DNA of 10,420 nt from the NCBI GenBank assembly GCA_945903655.1, contig CAMDOY010000102.1:1-10420 (forward strand), in the 5' to 3' direction. The translations under genes and the position numbers were made by a program. Numbering within the stretch: position 1 is the first letter of the stretch; each line of letters starts with the position of its first letter. This stretch comes from Rhizobium sp. Q54. GTDB taxonomy: Bacteria > Pseudomonadota > Alphaproteobacteria > Rhizobiales > Beijerinckiaceae. The notes beneath the pieces were generated by a model that worked only from the letters and a program-made list of their open reading frames with translations, did not search any database and had not been told where the DNA came from. This document shows positions 1 to 6,547 of this stretch, in pieces.

Positions 1-297
1 GGCGGCGAGCAGCAGATGCTCGCCATGGGCCGGGCCATGATGGCGGACCCGCAGATGCTGCTGCTGGACGAGCCCTCCATGGGTCTCGCGCCGCTCTTCG
101 TCGAAGAGATCTTCCGCATCATCGCGGAGCTGAAGGCCGAGGGCCGCACCATCTTGCTGGTGGAGCAGAACGCGCAGGCCGCCCTCGAAATCGCCGACCA
201 TGCCTATGTGCTCCAGTCCGGCCGCATCGAGCTGGCGGGGCCTGCGGACGAGATCGCCCGCAACGAGAAGGTTGTGGCGGCCTATCTTGGTGGGTAG
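1..297 (+). CDS. livF: Branched-chain amino acid ABC transporter ATP-binding protein, LivF type (5' truncated by window)
   Basis: This is the C-terminal part of a cytoplasmic ATPase that powers import of branched-chain amino acids or related compounds (HAAT family). The reading frame is open from base 1, so the gene starts upstream of the window; the ATG at 16 is an internal Met. The visible 98 residues begin inside the ABC signature (GGEQQ). They continue through Walker B (LLLDEP) and a D-loop reading SMGLAP, then LLVEQN, where LivF proteins carry Gln at the usual H-loop position. The protein ends in AYLGG, a classic LivF ending. The Walker A half is outside the window. LivF is normally the last gene of a livKHMGF-type cluster, so the rest should lie to the left. 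LivF is favoured over LivG by the EQN motif and this C-terminus. The transported substrate cannot be told from this subunit. Confidence 0.93.
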   Translation, partial: GGEQQMLAMGRAMMADPQMLLLDEPSMGLAPLFVEEIFRIIAELKAEGRTILLVEQNAQAALEIADHAYVLQSGRIELAGPADEIARNEKVVAAYLGG

Positions 298-330
298 GAC
301 TGTGCCCAGATTGTCCGAAGGGAACCACCC

Positions 331-1554
331 ATGACCAGGCCCAAGGCTGGCCGCGCCGTCTTCCGCTTCCAGAATTTCCGCTACTATCTCGGTGCGCGGT
401 TTCTCTGGGGCCTCGCCATGCAGATCCAGACCGTGGCGGTGGCCTGGTATGTCTATGACGTCACCCGCGACCCCCTGGCGCTGGGCATGATCGGGCTGGC
501 GACCTTCCTGCCGACCGTGCCACTGTCGCTCATCACCGGCGCTGTGGCGGATCGCTATGACCGCAGGCGCATCCTCATCATCGGCTATGGGGTCATGGCT
601 GTGGGCGGGGTGGCGCTGTGCCTTTGCGCCTGGATGGCGGTCCTGTGGCCGATCTATCTCGTGGTGGTGGTTGTGGGCGCGGCCCGCGCCTTCTCCAATC
701 CCGCCGGGCAGGCGCTCGTGGCGGCCACCGTGCCGGACGAGGAATTTTCCAGCGCCACCGCCTGGACCAATTCCATCATCCAGACCGCGACCGTGGTGGG
801 CCCGGCCCTCGGCGGGCTGCTGTTTCCTCTGGGGGTCATGGTGCCCTTCGCGGTGGCGCTGGTCTGTTTCATTGTCGCCACCTATTGCGCCTGGCGCATC
901 GTCCCCTCCCAGAAGAAGCTCGGCGGCAAGCCACCGGTCACCTGGTCCATGCTGCTGGCGGGCTATCGCTTCATCTGGGGCCGCTCGGCGATCCTGGGCG
1001 CCATCACGCTCGATCTGGCGGCGGTGCTGCTGGGCGGGGCGACGGCGCTGTTGCCTATCTTCGCCAGCGAGGTCTTCCACACGGGCTCCTGGGGCCTTGG
1101 CCTGCTGCGCTCCATGCCGGCGATCGGTTCCATTGCGGCGGCGCTGACGCTGGCCCATTTCCCGCTCACGCGGGGGGTGGGGCGCACCATGTTCATGGCG
1201 GTGATCGTCTATGGCCTCGCCACCATCGGCTTTGGCCTGTCCACGAGCATCTGGCCCGCCATGGTCTGCCTGATGGTGCTGGGCGCGGCCGATGTGGTGA
1301 GCGTGGTCATCCGCCAGTCCATCATCCAGATCGAGACCCCCGACGAGATGCGCGGCCGGGTCATCGCGGTCCACAACATCATGACCGGGACCTCCAACAA
1401 TCTCGGCGATTTCGAATCAGGCGTGCTGGCCCATTTCGTGGGGGCGCCTCCGGCGGTGCTGATCGGCGGGGCGGGGGCTGTGTGCGCAGGGCTGCTGTGG
1501 ATGCGCCTTTTCCCGCAATTGCTGGCGCGAGAAACCTTCACCTTAGCAAAATGA
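331..1554 (+). CDS. MFS transporter, EntS/MFS_3-like exporter
   Basis: This 407-residue inner-membrane protein belongs to the major facilitator superfamily, with hydrophobic segments along its whole length consistent with 10-12 helices. MFS motif A is clear in the loop after the second helix (G70, D74, R75, R78-R80 in GAVADRYDRRR). A motif-C-like segment typical of proton-coupled exporters is at residues 155-162 (VVGPALGG). The opening and the length resemble the MFS_3 group that contains the enterobactin exporter EntS. A Shine-Dalgarno-like GAAGGGA at 317-323 sits 7 bases before the ATG and supports this start. The gene begins 33 bases after livF on the same strand, so read-through from the liv operon is likely, although a functional link is not obvious. 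The substrate cannot be assigned; a siderophore, drug or metabolite is possible. Family assignment is firm, specificity is not. Confidence 0.88.
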   Translation: MTRPKAGRAVFRFQNFRYYLGARFLWGLAMQIQTVAVAWYVYDVTRDPLALGMIGLATFLPTVPLSLITGAVADRYDRRRILIIGYGVMAVGGVALCLCAWMAVLWPIYLVVVVVGAARAFSNPAGQALVAATVPDEEFSSATAWTNSIIQTATVVGPALGGLLFPLGVMVPFAVALVCFIVATYCAWRIVPSQKKLGGKPPVTWSMLLAGYRFIWGRSAILGAITLDLAAVLLGGATALLPIFASEVFHTGSWGLGLLRSMPAIGSIAAALTLAHFPLTRGVGRTMFMAVIVYGLATIGFGLSTSIWPAMVCLMVLGAADVVSVVIRQSIIQIETPDEMRGRVIAVHNIMTGTSNNLGDFESGVLAHFVGAPPAVLIGGAGAVCAGLLWMRLFPQLLARETFTLAK

Positions 1555-1571
1555 AGGATTTAGCAGGGGCT

Positions 1572-1586
1572 TTAAGACTTCGTTAA
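1572..1586 (+). promoter_or_regulatory. Candidate CtrA-binding box (TTAA-N7-TTAA)
   Basis: TTAA at 1572-1575 and TTAA at 1583-1586 are separated by exactly seven bases, a perfect match to the full consensus of CtrA, the alphaproteobacterial cell-cycle response regulator. The site lies 53 bases upstream of the ATG at 1640, in a locally A+T-rich 85-base gap, where a regulator or promoter site would be expected. A further TTAACC at 1616-1621 resembles a half-site and also pairs with GGTTA at 1604-1608 as a short inverted repeat. This is a motif match only; binding is inferred. Confidence 0.5.
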
Positions 1587-1639
1587 GGGCTTTGCGCGAG
1601 ATTGGTTACTGAGAATTAACCATAATTCGCGAGCCCGCC

Positions 1640-2854
1640 ATGGCCACCCTTTCCCCCGAAAACGCCCCCGAGCAAGCCCCCGAGACCATCGATGGCGCCG
1701 CGCCCAAGGCGCCCCGCAAGGCCCGGCGGGCAGCCCTACCCAAGGAGGAGCTCGAAGCGCGCGCCCTGGCCAAGGCCAACAAGGCCGCCGCCAAGGCGGT
1801 GATCGAGAAGCTGAAGGCGGTCAAGAAGGCCGCAGAGCCCCAGCCCGAGCCGCCGACCCCTTTGCAGGCGGTTGGCAAGGCTATTGCTCTCAGCGCCGCC
1901 GCCCGCCGCGTCGCGACCTTGCGGGTTCCCAGCTTCCAGATCCCCGCTTTCCGAATGCCCGCCGTCCGCATCCCCCCCTTCAAGCGCCCGCGCTTTTCCC
2001 GGCCCCCCATGCCCGATTTCAAGTTCACCGTCCCAAAAGGCGCGGCCTTGAAGGCTGCGGCCCTTGCGGTCGCGCTGGGCCTCGGCTGGCTGCTGGGCGC
2101 GCAGACCTATGACGCCAGCGCCCGCTCGCCCCAGGTGCTCGACGCCATGGCGAGCCTCGCCTCGCGCGTGGATGAGGTGGAGGCGGCGTCAGGGCGGATG
2201 CGGTCCCAGGATCTCGCGGGCATGAAGGCCTCCCTTGCGACCATGCAGGAAAATCTGGAGGCCTCCCGCGCCCAGACCCATATGGCGATCATCGAATTCT
2301 CCGCCCGGGTGGACAAGCTGGACAAGGAGACCGCCGCGCGCATGGCCGCTGCGGGACGTCAGTCCATCGACCGTCTGGAGAGGATGGATCGTGAGGTCGC
2401 CGCCCGTCTTGGCGAGGTCAACCGGGCTGTCGCCCAGACCGCGCAACGCATCGAGAAGCTTGAACAGCGTCCGGCTCCGGCCGCAGCGTCCGCCAGCCCC
2501 GCGCCGCTTCCAACCTTCGCCCAGCCTGCGCCTCTCGCCCCGGCGGCGCCCGCCGCTGTGGTCGCCCCTCCTGCGGCGCCGCCCCTGCCGCCCCTCGCCA
2601 TCCCCAGCGAGACCACGCAGGTCGCCCCCACGCCGCCCCGCAATGCGAGGGCGAGCCGCATCCCCGTGAATGGCTATGTCCTGCGCGAAGTCCGCGGCGA
2701 TGGCGTTGCGGTCGTGGAAGGCCACACAGGCCTGCGTCAGGTCACCCTTGGCGACGCGATCCCCGGCGCCGGAACCGTCCGCGCCATCCAGAAGCGCGGC
2801 GGCGAATGGGTTGTGGTGACGTCCATCGGGGTGATCGACGGGAAGGCTTATTGA
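1640..2854 (+). CDS. Single-pass membrane protein with coiled coil and GspC/PilP-like C-terminal domain, function unknown
   Basis: I do not recognise a named gene for this 404-residue protein. Residues 1-95 are hydrophilic, rich in Lys, Ala and Glu. Residues 96-125 are tandem proline pentapeptides (VPSFQ, IPAFR, MPAVR, IPPFK and so on). A single hydrophobic helix lies at about 136-154, with basic residues before it, predicting a cytoplasmic N-terminus and a periplasmic C-terminus. Residues about 163-276 look like a long alpha-helical coiled coil, and 277-338 are a Pro/Ala-rich linker. Residues 343-404 form a small beta-rich domain (GYVLREV, VAVVEG, VTLGDAIPGAGTV, WVVVTSIGVI). This last part resembles the homology-region domains of GspC and PilP, which dock onto secretins or pilus parts; the resemblance is by eye only. 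The ATG at 1640 is the first start after an in-frame stop at 1610-1612, with no good Shine-Dalgarno. A CtrA-type box lies upstream. Possible roles are an envelope scaffold or a secretion or pilus accessory. Confidence 0.82.
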   Translation: MATLSPENAPEQAPETIDGAAPKAPRKARRAALPKEELEARALAKANKAAAKAVIEKLKAVKKAAEPQPEPPTPLQAVGKAIALSAAARRVATLRVPSFQIPAFRMPAVRIPPFKRPRFSRPPMPDFKFTVPKGAALKAAALAVALGLGWLLGAQTYDASARSPQVLDAMASLASRVDEVEAASGRMRSQDLAGMKASLATMQENLEASRAQTHMAIIEFSARVDKLDKETAARMAAAGRQSIDRLERMDREVAARLGEVNRAVAQTAQRIEKLEQRPAPAAASASPAPLPTFAQPAPLAPAAPAAVVAPPAAPPLPPLAIPSETTQVAPTPPRNARASRIPVNGYVLREVRGDGVAVVEGHTGLRQVTLGDAIPGAGTVRAIQKRGGEWVVVTSIGVIDGKAY

Positions 2855-2907
2855 GGGGTTGGGGCCTCTCGAAATTGCGATTAAACGTCTGAAAGATGGC
2901 GCATTTA

Positions 2908-3050
2908 CCCTCCCCCCTGTGGGGAGGGTCGGCCGCGCCAGCGGACGGGGTGGGGGTCGGGGAATGCTGATCGTTGGCGCGTTTGCGCAAGCGCCAATGA
3001 TCGAAGATGCGTGGACCCCCACCCCGCACCCCTCCCCACAAGGGGGAGGG
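2908..3050. repeat. Nested palindromic intergenic repeat (REP/BIME-like) between convergent genes
   Basis: Three pairs of inverted arms are nested. The outer arms are 2908-2928 and 3030-3050, complementary at 20 of 21 positions. The middle arms are 2946-2958 and 3014-3026, complementary at 13 of 13. The inner arms are 2969-2980 and 2991-3002, complementary at 11 of 12, around a 10-base loop with TTGCGCAA. Each outer arm is also a small hairpin by itself (CCCTCCCC, five bases, GGGGAGGG). C-rich/G-rich elements of this kind are common between genes in alphaproteobacteria and often give false ORFs translating as SPSPLWGGVRGGG, as seen here on the minus strand. It lies between the ends of the 1640-2854 gene and glmS, so it could fold in both transcripts and block read-through or protect 3' ends. 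It lacks the T-run of a classic terminator. Apart from it, 2855-3121 holds only small hairpins at 3059-3069 and 3101-3111. Confidence 0.85.
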
Positions 3051-3121
3051 GCTCGGCAGGCGTTTCGCCATATAATTCAGATCGTTGACGCGCGCTTAGA
3101 GGCTTCGAGCCGACGCCCCCG

Positions 3122-4948
3122 TCACTCCACCGTAACGCTCTTCGCCAGATTCCTCGGCTGGTCCACATCCTTGCCCATATGCACCGCCGTGTAATAGGCG
3201 ATCTGCTGCACCGGCACCGCATAGACGATGGGGGCGAAGTCGGGTTCCATTTCGGCCATGGCGATCACCGCCTGAAAGTCGATGGAGCTTTCGTGTTCGG
3301 CGCGCTGGTCCGCGATCAGGATGATGCGCCCGCCGCGTGCGGCCACCTCCTGCATGTTGGAGACGGTCTTCTCGAACACCGGATCAAAGGGCGCGATCAC
3401 GATCACCGGCATGTCTTCGTCGATGAGCGCGATGGGCCCATGTTTCAGCTCGCCCGCCGCATAGCCTTCGGCGTGGATATAGGAAATTTCCTTCAGCTTC
3501 AGCGCCCCCTCGAGCGCCAGCGGGAAGCTCGTGCCGCGACCAAGATAAAGCACGTCGCGGGCGCGGGAGAGCTGGTTCGCGAGCTGTTCGGTGAGGGGCT
3601 CGCGCTTGAGGGCTTCCGCCATCAGGCCCGGCACGGCGATGAGCGAACTCACCAGTTGCGCCTCGCGCTCCGCTGACAGCGCGCCCGTCGCCCGGCCGAA
3701 GGCCAGCGCCAGACAGGCCAGCACCGAAAGCTGGCAGGTGAAGGCCTTGGTGGAGGCGACGCCGATCTCAGGCCCAGCCAGGGTCGGCGCCACCACATGA
3801 CTTTCACGCGCGATGGTGGAGGTCGCCACATTGACCACGCTCAAAACGACAAGCCCGTTTTCCTTGGCGTAGCGCAGCGAGGCCAGGGTGTCGGCGGTCT
3901 CGCCCGATTGCGAGATCACGATCATCAACCCGCCCTTTTTCAGGGGCGCCTCGCGATAGCGGAACTCCGAGGCCACATCGATCTCGACGGGCAGGCGCGC
4001 ATAACGCTCGAACCAGTATTTCGCCACCAGCCCCGCATAGTAAGCGGTGCCGCATGCGCTAATGGTGATGCTGGCGAGATCCTTCGCGTCAAAGGGCAGA
4101 TCGAAGGGCAGGCGCACGGCGCCTTCGGACATATCGAGATAATGGGCGAGCGTGCGACCCACCACTTCGGGCTGCTCGTGGATTTCCTTCGACATGAAAT
4201 GGCGATGGTTGCCCTTGTCGATCAGAAAGGCCGAAGCCATGCTGCGCTGACGGGCGCGATGCACGGGCAGGCCGGTCGCGTCATGGAAAATGGCGCCCGC
4301 ATGGGTCAGGATCACCCAGTCGCCATCTTCCAGATAGGTGATCTCGTCGGTGAAGGGGGCCAGCGCCAGCGCATCCGAGCCCAGATACATCTCGCCATCG
4401 CCATAGCCCACGGCGAGCGGGGCGCCTTGTCGGGCGCCGATCAGCAGATCCTCCTCGCCCTCGAAGAGGAAGGCCAGCGCGAAGGCGCCGCGCAGGCGGG
4501 GCAGGGCGGCGGCCACCGCCTCGCGGGGGGCCTTGCCCTGGCGCAGTTCCTCGGTGACGAGATGGGCGACCACCTCCGTGTCGGTCTCCGTGTCGAAGCG
4601 ATGGCCCTTGGCGGTCAGCTCCTCGCGCAGCTCGCGGAAATTCTCGATGATGCCGTTATGCACCACCGCCAGCCGGTCGCTGGCGTGGGGGTGGGCGTTG
4701 TTCTCCGTGGGCTTGCCATGGGTCGCCCAGCGGGTATGGCCGATGCCGACCCGGCCCTGCAGGGGTTCGTCCTTGATGCGCAGCTCCAGATTGCGCAGCT
4801 TGCCCTGGGCGCGGCGGCGGGTGAGGCACCCCTCTTCCAGCGTGGCGACGCCCGCTGAATCATAGCCGCGATATTCGAGCCGCTTCAGCGCCTCGACAAT
4901 CTGACCCGCCACAGCTTCACGCCCGAGAACGCCGACAATGCCGCACAT
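3122..4948 (-). CDS. glmS: Glutamine--fructose-6-phosphate aminotransferase (isomerizing)
   Basis: GlmS makes glucosamine-6-phosphate from fructose-6-phosphate and glutamine in the cytoplasm, the first committed step to UDP-GlcNAc. The protein is full length at 608 residues (E. coli has 609). Cys2, exposed after Met removal, is the nucleophile of the N-terminal glutaminase domain (about 2-230), which also shows YRGYDSAG (26-33), HTRWATHG (71-78) and HNG (97-99). Two SIS sugar-isomerase domains follow, with SACGT (297-301), SQSGET (346-351), STKAFT (399-404) and GRGTSFPLALEGALKLKE (470-487). The C-terminus is DQPRNLAKSVTVE, with the catalytic Lys at 603. The start is fixed by the MCGI opening and by a GGAGA Shine-Dalgarno at 4954-4958, five bases away. 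It is the second gene after glmU, 60 bases downstream, in the same glmU-glmS order as E. coli. No glmS ribozyme-like leader is evident. Confidence 0.98.
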   Translation of the reverse strand: MCGIVGVLGREAVAGQIVEALKRLEYRGYDSAGVATLEEGCLTRRRAQGKLRNLELRIKDEPLQGRVGIGHTRWATHGKPTENNAHPHASDRLAVVHNGIIENFRELREELTAKGHRFDTETDTEVVAHLVTEELRQGKAPREAVAAALPRLRGAFALAFLFEGEEDLLIGARQGAPLAVGYGDGEMYLGSDALALAPFTDEITYLEDGDWVILTHAGAIFHDATGLPVHRARQRSMASAFLIDKGNHRHFMSKEIHEQPEVVGRTLAHYLDMSEGAVRLPFDLPFDAKDLASITISACGTAYYAGLVAKYWFERYARLPVEIDVASEFRYREAPLKKGGLMIVISQSGETADTLASLRYAKENGLVVLSVVNVATSTIARESHVVAPTLAGPEIGVASTKAFTCQLSVLACLALAFGRATGALSAEREAQLVSSLIAVPGLMAEALKREPLTEQLANQLSRARDVLYLGRGTSFPLALEGALKLKEISYIHAEGYAAGELKHGPIALIDEDMPVIVIAPFDPVFEKTVSNMQEVAARGGRIILIADQRAEHESSIDFQAVIAMAEMEPDFAPIVYAVPVQQIAYYTAVHMGKDVDQPRNLAKSVTVE

Positions 4949-5008
4949 GTGATTCTCCGTTCAGGGGAAGTTGAACCCTATAGAGCCCGGCGAGCAAGCA
5001 GGGCCTTT

Positions 5009-6367
5009 TCAGGGCCGCACCTTCGGCTTGCCCTCATGGGACTTGCGAAACGCCAAGGCCCAGCCAGGCTTGTCCACTTGCCGCCCGCGCGCGATGGCGA
5101 GGGAATCCGGCTCGACCGATTGGGTCACCACCGAGCCCGAGCCCACATAGGCGCCATCCCCGATGGTGACGGGCGCCACGAGGGCGGAATTGGAGCCGAT
5201 GAAGGCGCCCGCCCCGATATGGGTGCGGAATTTGTCGAAGCCATCGTAATTGCAGGTGATGGTGCCCGCGCCGATGTTGGCCTTTGCCCCTACCGTAGCG
5301 TCGCCCAGATAGGTCAGATGGCTCACCGCCGCGCCCTCGCCAATATCGGAGGCCTTGATCTCCACGAAATTGCCGATCTTGGCCTTCGCGCCGATCTCCG
5401 CGCCCGGCCGCAGCCTTGCGAAGGGGCCGATGGAGGCGCCTGCGCCCACATGGGCCTGCTCCAGATGGGAGGAGGCGTGGATCACCGCGCCCTCATCCAC
5501 CCGCACCCCCGGCCCGAAGAAGACATGGGGCTCGATGATAACGTCGCGGGCCAACTGCGTGTCCCACGACAGGAAAGTGGTCTGGGGGGCGATCATGGTC
5601 ACGCCCGCCCGCATGGCCGCCTCGCGCAGGCGCGTCTGCATGGCGGCCTCGGCGGCGGCGAGCTGGACGCGGTCGTTGACGCCCATGACCTCGTCCTCGG
5701 GCGCCAGCACCACGACGGCCCGCTGACCCGCCGCGCGCGCCAGGGCGACCACGTCGGTCAGGTAGAATTCCTTTTGGGCGTTGTCATTCCCCACCCGCTC
5801 CAGCAGGGCGAGGGCCTGCGCACCCGCGATGGCCATGACGCCCGCGTTGCAGAGGGTGACGGCCCGCTCTGCCTCGGTCGCGTCCTTCTGCTCGCGGATG
5901 GCGACCAGATCGCCCCCCTCGCGCAGCAGACGGCCATAGCCCGTGGGGTCGCGCGCCTCGAAGCCCAGCACGGCGACCGTTGCGCCTTCTTGCAGGGCCG
6001 CGCGCAGGGCGGCGTAGGTCTGGGGACGGATGAGGGGCGTGTCGGCGAAAACCACCAGAAGCTCGCCGCAGCCCGACGCCAGGGCCTCTCTGGCCCGCAG
6101 GGCCGCATGGGCGGTGCCAAGGCGGTCACGTTGTTCAAAAACCTGCGCATTTGGCGCGAGACGCAGGGCCTCCGCGCTCACATCCGCGCGATCTGGTCCC
6201 ACGACCACCGCCAATCCATCGGCGCCCGCCTCCAGCACCCCCGCCAGCACATGGGCCAGCATGGACCGGCCGGCGACGGCGTGCAGGACCTTGGGCCGGG
6301 CGGATTTCATGCGGGTTCCCTCGCCTGCGGCGAGGACCACGGCGAGGCAATCGGGAGCTTTCGTCAT
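5009..6367 (-). CDS. glmU: Bifunctional UDP-N-acetylglucosamine pyrophosphorylase / glucosamine-1-phosphate N-acetyltransferase
   Basis: GlmU acetylates glucosamine-1-phosphate and then couples GlcNAc-1-phosphate to UTP, giving UDP-GlcNAc for peptidoglycan and lipid A. With the ATG at 6367 the protein has 452 residues, the usual family length. The N-terminal uridylyltransferase domain shows VVLAAGEGTRMKSARPK (10-26), GTAHA (84-88), FADTP (107-111) and KEFYLTD (199-205). The C-terminal left-handed beta-helix (about 265-430) has hexapeptide repeats, the catalytic His350 in VSHLTYLGD, and CNYDG (372-376). The frame stays open upstream to an ATG at 6430, but that would add 21 unconserved residues, so 6367 is preferred; a weak AAGAG lies about 11-15 bases before it. 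It is the first gene of a glmU-glmS operon. The third pathway enzyme, GlmM, is not in the window. Confidence 0.97.
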   Translation of the reverse strand: MTKAPDCLAVVLAAGEGTRMKSARPKVLHAVAGRSMLAHVLAGVLEAGADGLAVVVGPDRADVSAEALRLAPNAQVFEQRDRLGTAHAALRAREALASGCGELLVVFADTPLIRPQTYAALRAALQEGATVAVLGFEARDPTGYGRLLREGGDLVAIREQKDATEAERAVTLCNAGVMAIAGAQALALLERVGNDNAQKEFYLTDVVALARAAGQRAVVVLAPEDEVMGVNDRVQLAAAEAAMQTRLREAAMRAGVTMIAPQTTFLSWDTQLARDVIIEPHVFFGPGVRVDEGAVIHASSHLEQAHVGAGASIGPFARLRPGAEIGAKAKIGNFVEIKASDIGEGAAVSHLTYLGDATVGAKANIGAGTITCNYDGFDKFRTHIGAGAFIGSNSALVAPVTIGDGAYVGSGSVVTQSVEPDSLAIARGRQVDKPGWALAFRKSHEGKPKVRP

Positions 6368-6547
6368 GTGGCTGTCATCTCTTGGTCTCACTTGGTCTGC
6401 TGTAAACCATGCGTCCAGCCCCGTCAGCAAAAAGCAGGCTCCCTCTTTGGGTGAAATTGCCCCTCGCAGTGCGACGATTTTGCAGTATAGAGATGAGCGC
6501 GGCCTTTTGCGCTGTCCCTATGCGTACCTCTTTTGTCCGGCCCTTTG
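6368..6547. promoter_or_regulatory. Divergent promoter region between glmU-glmS and opgG-opgH
   Basis: This 180-base gap is less G+C-rich than its flanks and must hold promoters for both outgoing operons. For glmU (minus strand) a weak sigma70-like pair is TTGCTG (complement of 6425-6430) and TTTACA (complement of 6401-6406), 18 bases apart. For opgG (plus strand) TATAGA at 6486-6491 is a possible -10 box, with only a poor -35 (CTCGCA, 6463-6468). A short hairpin (AGCGC at 6496-6500 with GCGCT at 6509-6513) would fall in the opgG leader. No start sites can be fixed from sequence alone. Confidence 0.45.
6381..6398. repeat. Tandem CTTGGTCT direct repeat with 10-base period
   Basis: CTTGGTCT occurs at 6381-6388 and again at 6391-6398, so the two copies lie one helical turn apart on the same DNA face. 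They sit between the candidate glmU promoter and the glmU ATG (14-31 bases upstream of the start). This suits a regulator site or a leader RNA element, but no known regulator is recognised and chance is possible. Confidence 0.4.

Noticed and set aside
2908..3050. Classic intrinsic terminator
   Set aside because: Strong stems are present but no T-run follows on either strand, so it is called a repeat with possible terminator-like effect only.
2742..3194. Small ORFs on both strands across the palindromic repeat
   Set aside because: Their peptides (SPSPLWGGVRGGG and similar) are translation of the repeat itself, a known source of false genes.
3797..4858. 353-residue plus-strand ORF opposite glmS
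   Set aside because: It is entirely antisense to glmS, rich in Gly, His and Ala, and shows no family motif; a composition shadow.
4949..5008. glmS ribozyme or regulatory RNA between glmU and glmS
   Set aside because: The gap is only 60 bases, too short for the ribozyme, with no stable fold seen; the ribozyme is characteristic of Gram-positive bacteria.
6368..6430. Longer glmU start at 6430
   Set aside because: It would add 21 residues not typical of GlmU; the ATG at 6367 gives the standard length and the usual distance to the VVLAAGEGTRMK motif.
4949..6454. 501-residue plus-strand ORF opposite glmU
   Set aside because: It is antisense to the fully conserved glmU, has no recognisable domain, and such long antisense frames are normal in G+C-rich DNA.
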